Assembly (NCBI RefSeq): GCF_000429145.1
Contig: NZ_AUBH01000001.1
Location: forward strand, 310,001-374,000
Source of the DNA: Aestuariibacter salexigens DSM 15300
GTDB lineage: Bacteria > Pseudomonadota > Gammaproteobacteria > Enterobacterales > Alteromonadaceae
Length of the DNA: 64,000 bases
Direction: 5' to 3'
The translations under genes and the position numbers were made by a program. Of this stretch, positions 1 to 8,535 are shown in pieces. Under the pieces are notes generated by a model. The model ran no database searches and had not been told where the DNA came from. It worked only from the letters and a program-made list of their open reading frames with translations. Each line of letters starts with the position of its first letter. The stretch's first letter is position 1.

Positions 1-1
1 G

Positions 2-865
2 TTAATCGGTATTACGGTCACACCGGCAGATTGTTACGCCGATGAAGCGCTACGTTCGACATTGAAGCTATGTGGTTTATTTGGCAAGACTGATATCCCC
101 GTCGCTGTCGGTGATTTGCATGGTATCAATGCCTTTCCAGCTGAGTGGCGAGCCCAGCCTAAGATGTGCAATGCGCTACCTGCTATGCTGCGGGTTGACG
201 CCAAACTAGATCAATTAGATAGCAGGCCCGCAAGCGAGCTGATCAGCTCACTGCTTGAAGAGGCGGTAGAGCCCATTACTGTTCTGATGACGGGTCCGTG
301 CAGTAACCTTAATGCCGCATTAGACGATTCACCACAGGCTCATGCAAAGATAGAAGAGGTGGTATGGATGGCGGGTGCTTTGAAGGTGAGAGGCAATGTT
401 GCCATGCATAATCATGACGGCAGCGCCGAGTGGAATGTATTTTGGGACCCGGTTTCCGCCAAACAGCTTCTATCAAAAAATCTACCACTGACGCTGGTCC
501 CCCTGGACGCCACCAATGCATTTCCCGTTAGCATGGATTTTCTTGCTTCACTGGCGACGTTACGAAGCAGTCAGGTAGCCGATCTGGCAGGACAAATGTG
601 GGCGGCAACCGTCACCAGTTTGCCAAGCTACGAATATACGTATTTTATGTGGGACGTGTTGGCGACTTGCTGCGTCTTGCCGTTGAGGCAGCATATGAGA
701 TTTACTGACAAAAAAATAGATGTGCTGGTATCCGACCCCAGTGCGGGCCAAACAACAATATCTGCCAATGGGACGCAAGTGTCCGTGCTTGAACGGGCTG
801 AAAAAGAGGCTGTGTTAGCCGGTATCATCGAGTTATTTGATAAAAACTTTGTGACGGATTTTTGA
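2..865 (+). CDS. Nucleoside hydrolase, 5' end cut by window edge
   Basis: Likely inosine/uridine-preferring ribonucleoside hydrolase, which splits the N-glycosidic bond of nucleosides in purine/pyrimidine salvage. The open frame runs to the left edge without a stop, and the first visible residues (GITVTPADCYADEA) match the early part of the family, so the TTG at 62 is not the real start. Typical pieces follow: the GPCSNLNAAL stretch, VVWMAGALKVRGN, and the AEWNVFWDP segment that in the family contributes to calcium and ribose binding. The usual family length is about 310-330 residues; 287 are visible, so only the N-terminal DxDxxxDD calcium loop region is missing. Substrate preference cannot be read from the sequence. 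Confidence 0.85.
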   Translation, partial: LIGITVTPADCYADEALRSTLKLCGLFGKTDIPVAVGDLHGINAFPAEWRAQPKMCNALPAMLRVDAKLDQLDSRPASELISSLLEEAVEPITVLMTGPCSNLNAALDDSPQAHAKIEEVVWMAGALKVRGNVAMHNHDGSAEWNVFWDPVSAKQLLSKNLPLTLVPLDATNAFPVSMDFLASLATLRSSQVADLAGQMWAATVTSLPSYEYTYFMWDVLATCCVLPLRQHMRFTDKKIDVLVSDPSAGQTTISANGTQVSVLERAEKEAVLAGIIELFDKNFVTDF

Positions 866-929
866 TGCCATTCAAAATGTAAAAAACATGTTATAAACTC
901 GACCTATCACGCAGACACAGGAATGTATT

Positions 930-1454
930 GTGAAAAAAGCGCTTATCATTGTCATCGGATTGATCGTGGCATTTATTGCTGTTGGGTTTGTTTTACCGTC
1001 AGATTTTAAAGTAGAGCGGAGCATTGTGATTGATGCACCCGCGGAAGAGATATACCCACGGATAGTTGATTTACGCCGCTGGCAGGACTGGGGAGTGTGG
1101 TTCAAGCGCGATCCTCAGATGGAGGTAAGTTTTTCTGGTCCTGACAGAGCCATCGGGATGAAATCCGAGTGGAAAAGTGAAACCGAAGGCAACGGTGAGA
1201 TGCAGATTATTGCCCTGGAACACAATCAGCGCGTGTCTTATTCGCTTTACTTTCCTGATTTCGAAATGGGCTCAACCGGTGAATTTGTGTTGCAGGCGCA
1301 AAATGACAACACGCTAGTCACGTGGACTGACGAAGGCGACGTGGGGAACAATCCTCTCAATCGCTATTTTGCATTGATGATGGATTCCATGATCGGGCCT
1401 GATTTTGAAGCTGGGCTGGATAATTTAAAAATGCTGACTGAAAACGGCAGCTAA
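930..1454 (+). CDS. Membrane-anchored SRPBCC (START-like) protein
   Basis: A 174-residue protein with a GTG start preceded by AGGA. Residues 3-22 form one hydrophobic segment that could be a membrane anchor or uncleaved signal. The rest reads as an SRPBCC/polyketide-cyclase-like lipid-binding fold: the strand VERSIVIDAPAEEIYPRIVDL followed by the W-x-x-W region is typical of the family's first strand and helix. The family binds hydrophobic ligands in a deep cavity; no catalytic residues can be assigned. It ends 2 bp before the desaturase gene, so the two are probably cotranscribed, which may point to a lipid-related role (inference). Confidence 0.75.
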   Translation: MKKALIIVIGLIVAFIAVGFVLPSDFKVERSIVIDAPAEEIYPRIVDLRRWQDWGVWFKRDPQMEVSFSGPDRAIGMKSEWKSETEGNGEMQIIALEHNQRVSYSLYFPDFEMGSTGEFVLQAQNDNTLVTWTDEGDVGNNPLNRYFALMMDSMIGPDFEAGLDNLKMLTENGS

Positions 1455-1456
1455 CG

Positions 1457-2464
1457 ATGGAAGCAAGAGGTACGCAGTCAGCTATGCCAGTAGAGTCTGA
1501 TTTTAGAAGTATATTAAAGGGCCAAAACCTAAAGCCATTTTTACAGCGTTCAGACAGTCAGGCATGGTGGTTGCTTTTGGTAAATTATTCGCTGCTAGCC
1601 GTCGCATTTGCGCTGCCAATTTTGTGGTTTAACATAGGCACTGTAATCATTTCTCTAATTTTACTGGGCAACAGGCAGCTTGGCCTTGGCATACTCATGC
1701 ATGACTGTGTGCACGCCGCACTGTTTAACAGTAAGACACTCAATAAACGTATCGGGGAGTGGTGTTGTGCCGGCCCGATACTCGCACAGTTTGAGGGCTA
1801 TCGTCGTTATCATTTGCGCCATCATGCTAAAGCGGGGACCACTGATGATCCCGACTATCCCAATTACCGGCCATATCCGGTGGCAAAGGCCAGTTTACGA
1901 CGCAAACTAATACGCGATACCTTTGGTATCACTGGGGTGAAAAATTTAGCGTTGCTGATGCTCATGCATGCGGGCGTCGTTGAATATGATATGGCGTATA
2001 AATCCGCAAACGAAAAGCGTGCCTTGAGCATATGGGACATGCTAGTCAATCTAGCCAAAAACCTTGCGCCGGCGCTCTTGTTTCATATCGCTCTGGCATT
2101 ACTGCTTTGGCGCTTAGGATATGTGCAGTTTTACGGGCTGTGGTGGATAGCCTATCTGACCACCTTTCAGTTTTTTTCACGGCTACGTAACGCGGCTGAA
2201 CATGCCGGTGTACCCGATTTACTCAATACCGATCCACGATTGCACGCGCGCACCGTGTATGCTCGCTGGTGGGAGCGTCTGACGGTAGCTCCTAACCATG
2301 TGAATTACCATCTCGAGCATCATTGGTTACCCGCAGTACCGCCGTACCGTCTGGCCGCGTTTCACGCCTGGCTGAAACAGGTTGGCGCGCTTAACGATAC
2401 AAGCATACCAGTCGGGTACGGTGAAGTGCTTAAAGCGATGGTGAGACCCGCCAGACACGCTTGA
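1457..2464 (+). CDS. Membrane fatty acid desaturase
   Basis: Integral-membrane di-iron desaturase of the FA_desaturase family, 335 residues. The three histidine boxes that bind the two irons are present: HDCVH at residues 82-86, HLRHH at 119-123 and HLEHH at 285-289. Long hydrophobic segments flank them (about 37-72 and 201-245), as expected for four membrane spans with the boxes on the cytoplasmic side. The RNAAEHAG stretch near residue 245 is common in bacterial relatives. The regioselectivity and the lipid substrate cannot be predicted. ATG 1457 has a weak ribosome site; a second ATG at 1484 is possible. It follows the SRPBCC gene by 2 bp. Confidence 0.88.
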   Translation: MEARGTQSAMPVESDFRSILKGQNLKPFLQRSDSQAWWLLLVNYSLLAVAFALPILWFNIGTVIISLILLGNRQLGLGILMHDCVHAALFNSKTLNKRIGEWCCAGPILAQFEGYRRYHLRHHAKAGTTDDPDYPNYRPYPVAKASLRRKLIRDTFGITGVKNLALLMLMHAGVVEYDMAYKSANEKRALSIWDMLVNLAKNLAPALLFHIALALLLWRLGYVQFYGLWWIAYLTTFQFFSRLRNAAEHAGVPDLLNTDPRLHARTVYARWWERLTVAPNHVNYHLEHHWLPAVPPYRLAAFHAWLKQVGALNDTSIPVGYGEVLKAMVRPARHA

Positions 2465-2482
2465 AACCCTAGCGAAAGGCAG

Positions 2483-2537
2483 ATTTCCGCCTTCGCGGAA
2501 ATGACAAATTTAAATCGTCAGCCCCGCGCAGGCGGGG
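2483..2537. repeat. Twin REP-like palindromes between convergent genes
   Basis: Two short hairpins lie back to back. The first has the stem ATTTCCGC (2483-2490), loop CTTC and GCGGAAAT (2495-2502). The second has CCCCGC (2522-2527), loop GCAG and GCGGGG (2532-2537). The pattern resembles the widespread bacterial repeats of the form TTCCCGC-CTTC-GCGGGAA. It sits between the convergent desaturase and membrane-protein genes and could end transcription from both sides, although neither hairpin has a clear U tract. Confidence 0.6.
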
Positions 2538-2545
2538 TTCTACCT

Positions 2546-3367
2546 CTACGTACCGACCTTCGCGTGCTTAAGTGCTGCGCCCGTTGGCTGCATAAACCAG
2601 CCAAACACACAGGCTAAGGCGCCAATCAACATGCCTGATACAAATGCACTTAACATGCTGAATTCACTTATTTGGCGGACTACTGCATCCCACCAGGCCT
2701 GTTGTCCAAGGGTGGCGTAAATCGCAAAATACAACACAGTCATCCCCGCCACCATCAGCCAAGGCCAGCCATCCTTGCGATTGCGCCAATACAGGTAAAA
2801 ACACATTAGCGCTGTGACCAGTATGCTAAGTTGTAAACAGTATTCGAAGCGATAAAGCGTATCGGGCCCGCGAATTGTCATGCCTGGCATGATCGCGGCA
2901 AACAGTCGTGACAGAATGGGCGGCAACAGCCCCATAATCGAACTTAGCATAAATGCGCTATGCAGCCTGATGTTGCGCCTGTACATCAAGGCCAGCATCA
3001 CCAACATAGGGGTGATGAAGGTTAGCAAGATATCAACGGTCAGAAGTGCTTTTCCGAACATGTCATAAAAAATTGCGCCGCTGACAAATTTCTGAGCACC
3101 TTGTAATGACACCATCGCAAACGCACCATTCATTATCGGCACCAGGACAAAAAGACTTTTTCCCATTGTTCGATGCATTTGTGTACGACGACTGTGAATA
3201 CTCCAGACCTGTGCGGCCAGCAGGACTATCCACAGCGTGCCGGTAATACCATGTAAATGATGTGCCAGTGGTGCCTTATTGAGTACTCCGAAGTAACTCG
3301 GCCAAAAGGCCAGAACCGTAATGGGTATCAGAGCGAGTAAATAGAAGTGCGCGGTCTTATAGGGCAT
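2546..3367 (-). CDS. Multispanning membrane protein of unknown function
   Basis: A 273-residue protein with about seven or eight hydrophobic segments covering most of its length. A histidine-rich motif HHLHG near residue 36 is followed by TLWIVLLAAQVW and, after a basic loop, MHRTMGK; such spaced histidines are seen in DUF2306-like membrane families, but I am not sure of the assignment. The start is set by an exceptionally strong Shine-Dalgarno (AGGAGGTG, complement of 3371-3378) ending 3 bp before the ATG at 3367; an in-frame ATG further upstream at 3400 is therefore rejected. No function is proposed. Confidence 0.7.
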   Translation of the reverse strand: MPYKTAHFYLLALIPITVLAFWPSYFGVLNKAPLAHHLHGITGTLWIVLLAAQVWSIHSRRTQMHRTMGKSLFVLVPIMNGAFAMVSLQGAQKFVSGAIFYDMFGKALLTVDILLTFITPMLVMLALMYRRNIRLHSAFMLSSIMGLLPPILSRLFAAIMPGMTIRGPDTLYRFEYCLQLSILVTALMCFYLYWRNRKDGWPWLMVAGMTVLYFAIYATLGQQAWWDAVVRQISEFSMLSAFVSGMLIGALACVFGWFMQPTGAALKHAKVGT

Positions 3368-3464
3368 GTTCACCTCCTGACTGTGACGCGGGTTCCACAA
3401 AAACGGTACGTCAATAATCTTAGTCGAGTCTGGCGATTTTGCTTATTGTCAGGTTGGCAAAAAA

Positions 3465-4031
3465 CTATCTGATCACTGCGCCTTGGGTGCGCCCGTGGCC
3501 GGTGGTCGCGTCGTATGCTTTGTTTGCATCACTAAAACGCTCGATAATTGCCGCCGCCTCTTGCTGGGCATTTTTTGCCAACTGTTCACACTGATAGTGT
3601 GGTACCAGAGCCGTCAACCGTTTGGCAACGGCTTCTGCTGCTTGTTTGCCAAACTCATGATGGCCTTGCTCGTGCTCAGTTAATGCATTCACATAGGTGG
3701 TAAAGGTACTGATAATGTCATCGTCAGCTTCATCTTCATTGGCAAGGCGTGGCAATGTAAAAACCGTCAGTAGTCTGACATTTACATGCATGATCCTGCA
3801 CAGTCCATTGGCGCGATAAAGTTGAAACATCGGCTCGACGGTCCACTGGGTGTTGCCGTGGAATATCTGTTCATTTTGGGTAACAGGGGAATGCTCTCGC
3901 AGCTGCTGTTTTATGTCTGCGACTGAGGAGGGCGCAATATCGTAATATTCAGTGCGCTGTTCAACCCAGACTTTGGCGTTGGTCATTGAGCAGACTAAGT
4001 ACAAAGAGAATGCGATGGATAATCGTCGCAT
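3465..4031 (-). CDS. DUF922 secreted Zn-dependent protease
   Basis: A 188-residue protein with a signal peptide ending around residue 19 (SMTNA-K). It carries HEQGHH at 120-125, which fits the HExxH zinc-protease signature, and the C-terminal YDATTGHGRTQGA stretch that is characteristic of DUF922 (predicted secreted Zn-dependent proteases). Expected to act in the periplasm or outside the cell; the natural substrate of the family is unknown. It begins 2 bp after the stop of the upstream periplasmic binding protein, so the two form a likely operon. No Shine-Dalgarno is obvious, in keeping with translation coupled to the gene before it. Confidence 0.82.
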   Translation of the reverse strand: MRRLSIAFSLYLVCSMTNAKVWVEQRTEYYDIAPSSVADIKQQLREHSPVTQNEQIFHGNTQWTVEPMFQLYRANGLCRIMHVNVRLLTVFTLPRLANEDEADDDIISTFTTYVNALTEHEQGHHEFGKQAAEAVAKRLTALVPHYQCEQLAKNAQQEAAAIIERFSDANKAYDATTGHGRTQGAVIR

Positions 4032-4033
4032 GC

Positions 4034-4792
4034 CTACAGCCCGGTATTGCTGCCAGACATTATTTGTTCAAACAATCCGGATTGCTTTAATCTTGTTAAT
4101 GCCTGCGAGATACGTTTCTCCAGATGTTTGCCGTCACCATCTTTATAAACGGCAAAATACACGTCCTGCTCCGAGATCCAATTGGCTTTGGGATAGTGCA
4201 CTTCACCGATAAGGTTGGTGTTACGAAATGCCTGAATACCACTGGATTCTTCTACTACGAATGCATCAATTCTACCGACACTGAGAAGCTGAGCATTTTG
4301 TTCATCAGTATCGACATAGACAAAATCGATGCCCGGCTCATTAAGCAGTGTTTGCGAATAAGGGTAGGCTCGGGTCAGGCCGACTCTCAGGCCCTTAAGC
4401 TGGGCAATATTTTTTATCAGCGGTTTGGAGCTGAGCGTAAACACGTAGTCCCGTTTACGATAAAACAGCTCGCGAGATTTAATGACATGTTTTTCTTCGC
4501 TAAACATGACATCCAATGCTGGCATGAGGATATCGTAATCACCGGACCTGAACGCTCGCAGCGCACGTGGTGTATTTTTAATATCTATGTCGATAGGTAA
4601 CTTCGCTTCCTTACTAATGGCGTGAGCGAGGTCAATAAACAGCCCTTGTTCTTCACTTTCCACGAGTAAAGGAATGGGGAAGGTGAGCACTTTAATCTGG
4701 TCTTCAACCTGAGTATCAGTATCGTCAGCCCATACCGAGGCTGAAAAACAGCACAGTATGAGTAAAACGTACATTATCCGCAGACAGACCAT
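4034..4792 (-). CDS. Periplasmic solute-binding protein, family 3, orphan
   Basis: A 252-residue secreted protein with a signal peptide (cleavage near SVWA-DD). The body follows the family 3 solute-binding (amino-acid binding) pattern: LTFPIPLL, an early GLFIDLAHAI segment, TPRALRAFRSGDYDILM, and the second-lobe stretch LKGLRVGLTRAYPYS. No ABC permease or ATPase lies near, so it may be a sensor-type binding protein or feed a distant transporter. ATG 4792 is chosen because AAGGGTG lies 5-8 bp upstream; a GTG at 4798 is an alternative. It lies upstream of the DUF922 protease gene with a 2 bp gap. Confidence 0.78.
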   Translation of the reverse strand: MVCLRIMYVLLILCCFSASVWADDTDTQVEDQIKVLTFPIPLLVESEEQGLFIDLAHAISKEAKLPIDIDIKNTPRALRAFRSGDYDILMPALDVMFSEEKHVIKSRELFYRKRDYVFTLSSKPLIKNIAQLKGLRVGLTRAYPYSQTLLNEPGIDFVYVDTDEQNAQLLSVGRIDAFVVEESSGIQAFRNTNLIGEVHYPKANWISEQDVYFAVYKDGDGKHLEKRISQALTRLKQSGLFEQIMSGSNTGL

Positions 4793-4825
4793 ACTCACCC
4801 TTGTTGCGTCGATATCGTGTTAAGA

Positions 4826-5728
4826 CTACCTTGAAGCCAGGGCCAAAGCGACTTTAGATTGCGTTTTGCGACCTAATGCCTGAGTGATTGCCTGCCCGGC
4901 CGCAGCGAGCTTGTGTAAATCGACGCCGCTTGATATACCCATGCCGTCAAGCATGTACACCACGTCTTCTGTCGCCACGTTGCCAGATGCGCCTTTGGCA
5001 TAGGGACACCCGCCAAGACCTGCTACTGCAGAATCGACAGTGGCGATACCATGTTGTAAGGCAACCAGGATATTGGCGAGAGCCTGTCCATATGTGTCAT
5101 GAAAGTGAACGGCAACCTTATCGCGGGGGATCACATCAAGCACGGCTTCGAGCATGGCGGCGGTTTTTACCGGCGTGCCAGTACCAATGGTGTCACCTAG
5201 TGAAATCTCGTAACAGCCCATATCAAGCAGCTGTCTGGATACCTTTGCGACTTCTGCAGGCGCAATCTTGCCCTCATAAGGACATCCTAATACACAGGAT
5301 ACATAGCCGCGCACTGGAATACTTAATAGCCGGGCTCGTTCAACGACAGGGCTGAAGCGCTGCAGACTTTCGTCAATTGAGCAGTTGATGTTCTTCTGTG
5401 AGAACGACTCAGACGCTGCCCCAAACACGGCCACTTCGTCAACCTTTGCGGCAATGGCAGCGTCCAGTCCTTTCATATTTGGCGTAAGTGCAGTGTAGCG
5501 AACCCCGGCAGCGCGCTGAATATTAGCAAACACCTCGCCGCTGTCAGCCATCTGCGGTACCCACTTGGGTGAGACAAAACTGCCGGCTTCAATCACTTTC
5601 AAGCCGGCTTCGGCGAGCCCGTGAATCAGGTTGAGTTTGTCGCTCAGGGCGATGCTACTAGGCTCATTCTGCAATCCATCACGGGGGCCAACTTCAACAA
5701 TCCTGACGGCGTTTGGGTAGGCGCTCAT
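4826..5728 (-). CDS. liuE: Hydroxymethylglutaryl-CoA lyase
   Basis: Last enzyme of leucine degradation: splits 3-hydroxy-3-methylglutaryl-CoA into acetyl-CoA and acetoacetate in the cytosol. The 300 residues are the normal length. The N-terminal [11 protein letters not shown] stretch and the C-terminal active-site loop [14 protein letters not shown], with its catalytic cysteine, are both intact; [10 protein letters not shown] carries the metal-binding histidines. It is the last gene of the liu operon: its ATG overlaps the stop of liuD by 4 bp (ATGA, 5725-5728). The acetoacetate product is the substrate of the CoA-transferase encoded at the right end of the window. Also known as mvaB. Confidence 0.96.
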   Translation of the reverse strand: MSAYPNAVRIVEVGPRDGLQNEPSSIALSDKLNLIHGLAEAGLKVIEAGSFVSPKWVPQMADSGEVFANIQRAAGVRYTALTPNMKGLDAAIAAKVDEVAVFGAASESFSQKNINCSIDESLQRFSPVVERARLLSIPVRGYVSCVLGCPYEGKIAPAEVAKVSRQLLDMGCYEISLGDTIGTGTPVKTAAMLEAVLDVIPRDKVAVHFHDTYGQALANILVALQHGIATVDSAVAGLGGCPYAKGASGNVATEDVVYMLDGMGISSGVDLHKLAAAGQAITQALGRKTQSKVALALASR

Positions 5729-7725
5729 TCGCTCACCTCAGCATCGAATTCAAGCAGCATGGCACCACCATCGACCAGTTCGCCGGCTTTAAAGAAGAAC
5801 TCTTTGACGACGCCTGCGCTGGGGGCTTTGATAGCATGCTCCATCTTCATTGCTTCCATAATCATCAGCGTCTGACCTGCTTTCACGCTCACACCAGGTT
5901 CGACGTTGAGTGACACCACCGTGCCGTTCATCGGCGCACTGAAACCACCACCGCTTTCATTATCGTCACTCAAACCTAAATCTGGCATAACATGTCTGAA
6001 ACGGAATGCCTCATCGGCGGTGAATAATGTCACGCTTTCCGCATGGCTGGCTACGGCCGTGGTGCTTCGGTGTCCGTTGATACTGGCCAACAGGGTGTCG
6101 TCATTCAACGTCGCCTGACAACGATAGGTCTGGCCGTCAAAGACAATAACCACATCTTGTTCACCAGCAGACTGCTGCACGCTGATATCGTATTCGTTAT
6201 CGCCAACAGCAATTTTGACAGACTGAATGTGGGTTTCATTGGCGCGCCAGTGGTTGGCCATTGACCACGGAGAGTAGGGGTCGCCTGAGGACGGGCGGGT
6301 GAGTTTCTTGCCAGTCTCCAGGATCGTTAATGTGGCCAAAGGCAGCAAGCGGTGCAGATCGTATTCGCTGGTCTGGTTTAACACATCCTGATGGCGGTCG
6401 ATGAAATCCGTGGTCAGATTGGCTTGCGCAAAGGTTTTGCTCGCTGCCAGGTTGTACAGAAAATCAATGTTGGTGGTAAGACCCTCAATATGATATTGAC
6501 GTAAAGACTGACACAGTCTGGCCAGCGCCTTGTCACGGTTTTCATCCCATACAATAAGCTTGGCAATCATAGGATCGTAATACACGGACACTTCATCGCC
6601 CTGACTGACACCTGTATCTACGCGCACATTCGGCCCTTCAACCGGCGGTTTTAACAGTTGTAGTGTGCCCGTGGCTGGCAGAAAGTTATTGTCCGGATCT
6701 TCAGCATAGATACGCGCTTCAAATGCATGGCCATTGAGTGGTATCTGCGCCTGTGAGAGAGGCAGGGTTTCATTATTGGCGACACGAAGCTGCCACTCTA
6801 CAAGGTCAAGACCGGTGATCATCTCGGTCACTGGATGTTCAACCTGCAAGCGGGTGTTCATTTCCATGAAGTAGAACTGTCCGTCAGCGTCGAGCAGAAA
6901 CTCTACGGTGCCCGCACCCCGATAATCAATGGCATTGGCTGCACGCAGTGCCGCTTCTCCCATTTGCTTACGCAGGGCATCACTCATGCCCGGCGCCGGC
7001 GCTTCTTCAATTACTTTTTGATGACGGCGCTGGACTGAACAATCACGTTCGTGCAGATATACGCCGTTACCATGATTGTCACAAAACACCTGGATCTCAA
7101 CGTGGCGCGGCTGAGTCAGGTATTTTTCTACCAGCATAATGTCATCATTAAAACTGGACATTGCTTCACGCTTGGCCGCGGCCAACGCTTCGTCAAACTC
7201 GTCGCTGCTCCAGACCTGGCGCATGCCTTTACCGCCGCCGCCCGCAGCAGCCTTTAATAACACCGGATACCCCATGTCATCGGCATGTTTCTTGATAATC
7301 TCGGCAGACTGATCATCACCATGATAGCCGGGTACCAGAGGTACGCCTGCATCTTGCATAATGCGCTTGGCAGCAGATTTAGAGCCCATTGCATCAATGG
7401 CTAAAACAGGTGGGCCGACAAACGCAATACCGTTGTCACTGCACAGTTTGGCGAACATGCTATTCTCTGACAAAAAGCCATAGCCTGGATGAATCGCATC
7501 TACATTGTGCTGTTTGGCGATATCAATGATTTTCTGCGCTTGCAGGTAGCTGTCCCGAGAGGGCGCCGGACCGAGACGAAAGGCTTCATCCGCCATTTGC
7601 ACATGTAAAGCATTGGCATCCGCGTCTGAGTACACTGCAACCGTACGGATACCCATTTTTCTGGCCGTTTTTATAACGCGACAGCTGATCTCGCCGCGGT
7701 TCGCTATCAGAAGTTTATTAAACAT
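5725..7725 (-). CDS. liuD: Methylcrotonyl-CoA carboxylase, biotin-carrying alpha subunit
   Basis: Carboxylates biotin with ATP and bicarbonate for the conversion of 3-methylcrotonyl-CoA to 3-methylglutaconyl-CoA, together with LiuB. The 666-residue protein starts [13 protein letters not shown], the standard start of the biotin carboxylase domain; an upstream in-frame start at 7773 lies inside liuC and is rejected. The ATP-grasp region shows [12 protein letters not shown] and [14 protein letters not shown]. The C-terminal biotinyl domain carries EAMKMEH with the biotinylated lysine at residue 627. The start lies 1 bp after the liuC stop, and the stop overlaps the liuE start. Length and domain order match methylcrotonyl-CoA carboxylase rather than acetyl-CoA carboxylase AccC, which lacks the biotinyl tail. 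Confidence 0.95.
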   Translation of the reverse strand: MFNKLLIANRGEISCRVIKTARKMGIRTVAVYSDADANALHVQMADEAFRLGPAPSRDSYLQAQKIIDIAKQHNVDAIHPGYGFLSENSMFAKLCSDNGIAFVGPPVLAIDAMGSKSAAKRIMQDAGVPLVPGYHGDDQSAEIIKKHADDMGYPVLLKAAAGGGGKGMRQVWSSDEFDEALAAAKREAMSSFNDDIMLVEKYLTQPRHVEIQVFCDNHGNGVYLHERDCSVQRRHQKVIEEAPAPGMSDALRKQMGEAALRAANAIDYRGAGTVEFLLDADGQFYFMEMNTRLQVEHPVTEMITGLDLVEWQLRVANNETLPLSQAQIPLNGHAFEARIYAEDPDNNFLPATGTLQLLKPPVEGPNVRVDTGVSQGDEVSVYYDPMIAKLIVWDENRDKALARLCQSLRQYHIEGLTTNIDFLYNLAASKTFAQANLTTDFIDRHQDVLNQTSEYDLHRLLPLATLTILETGKKLTRPSSGDPYSPWSMANHWRANETHIQSVKIAVGDNEYDISVQQSAGEQDVVIVFDGQTYRCQATLNDDTLLASINGHRSTTAVASHAESVTLFTADEAFRFRHVMPDLGLSDDNESGGGFSAPMNGTVVSLNVEPGVSVKAGQTLMIMEAMKMEHAIKAPSAGVVKEFFFKAGELVDGGAMLLEFDAEVSE

Positions 7726-7726
7726 C

Positions 7727-8524
7727 TTATTCGTCTCTGAACCAGCTTGGTTTACGTCTTTCCAGGAAGGCACTTAGTCCTTCCTGCCCTTCGTCGGACA
7801 CGCGAATTGCAGCGATCCGCTCGCTGGTCATGTCCAGCAGCGTGTCTGTGTGTTCTTTATCCTGCACCTCTAGCACCAGCTTCTTGGCCGCACTTACGGC
7901 AGCAGGGCCGTTTTTCAGGATATGTGAAATTAACGCTTCAACGGTGTCGTCGAGTTCGCTTTCGGTCACTGTTTCGCTGAGCAATCCTAGGCGTCTTGCT
8001 CGTCTTGATGAGAATACCTCTGCAGTAACAAAATAGCGTCGCGCAATTCTTGCACCTATGGCATCGATGACGTATGGACTGATAGTCGCTGGGATAAGAC
8101 CTAGCTTGACCTCGCTCAAACAAAACTTGCTCAGCTTGCTACCTATGGCCATATCACAGCAGGCAATTAGCCCTACCGCACCGCCAAACGCCGCGCCCTG
8201 AACCCGTGCTATGGTGGGCTTACTGAGCGTGTTCAAGGTTTCAAGCATCGTTGCCAGTGCTTTGGCATCAGCGTAGTTTTCGTCATAGGAATACTGCGCC
8301 ATGCGTTTCATCCAGTTAAGGTCAGCACCTGCACAGAAGCTTTTGCCATTTGCTGCCAGTACCATCACGCGCACGTTTGCATCGTTGTCGACCTTCTTGA
8401 ACGTCTTCGTCAGTTCGGCAATCATGCTGTCATCAAATGCATTGTGTCGATCCGGTCGGTTCATCGTCACCGTCGCAACGCCGCGATCATCGACCTCATA
8501 TAACACAGCCTTTTGTTCTGTCAT
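7727..8524 (-). CDS. liuC: Methylglutaconyl-CoA hydratase
   Basis: A crotonase-fold enzyme of 265 residues expected to hydrate 3-methylglutaconyl-CoA to HMG-CoA in leucine degradation. The oxyanion-hole stretches are visible: KSFCAGADLNWMK and AAFGGAVGLIACCDM, followed by the SEVKLGLIPATISPYV region carrying the acidic residue used for water activation in hydratases. Its place between the two carboxylase subunit genes and the lyase makes the methylglutaconyl-CoA assignment much more likely than a general enoyl-CoA hydratase. AAGGA lies upstream of the ATG at 8524. Because the valine operon in this window lacks a separate hydratase, it could also act on methacrylyl-CoA (inference). Confidence 0.9.
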   Translation of the reverse strand: MTEQKAVLYEVDDRGVATVTMNRPDRHNAFDDSMIAELTKTFKKVDNDANVRVMVLAANGKSFCAGADLNWMKRMAQYSYDENYADAKALATMLETLNTLSKPTIARVQGAAFGGAVGLIACCDMAIGSKLSKFCLSEVKLGLIPATISPYVIDAIGARIARRYFVTAEVFSSRRARRLGLLSETVTESELDDTVEALISHILKNGPAAVSAAKKLVLEVQDKEHTDTLLDMTSERIAAIRVSDEGQEGLSAFLERRKPSWFRDE

Positions 8525-8535
8525 GCGATGGGTCC

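Noticed and set aside
4124-4600. A 158-codon plus-strand frame inside the binding-protein gene
   Set aside because: No family features or ribosome site; the minus-strand protein has a signal peptide and fold motifs.
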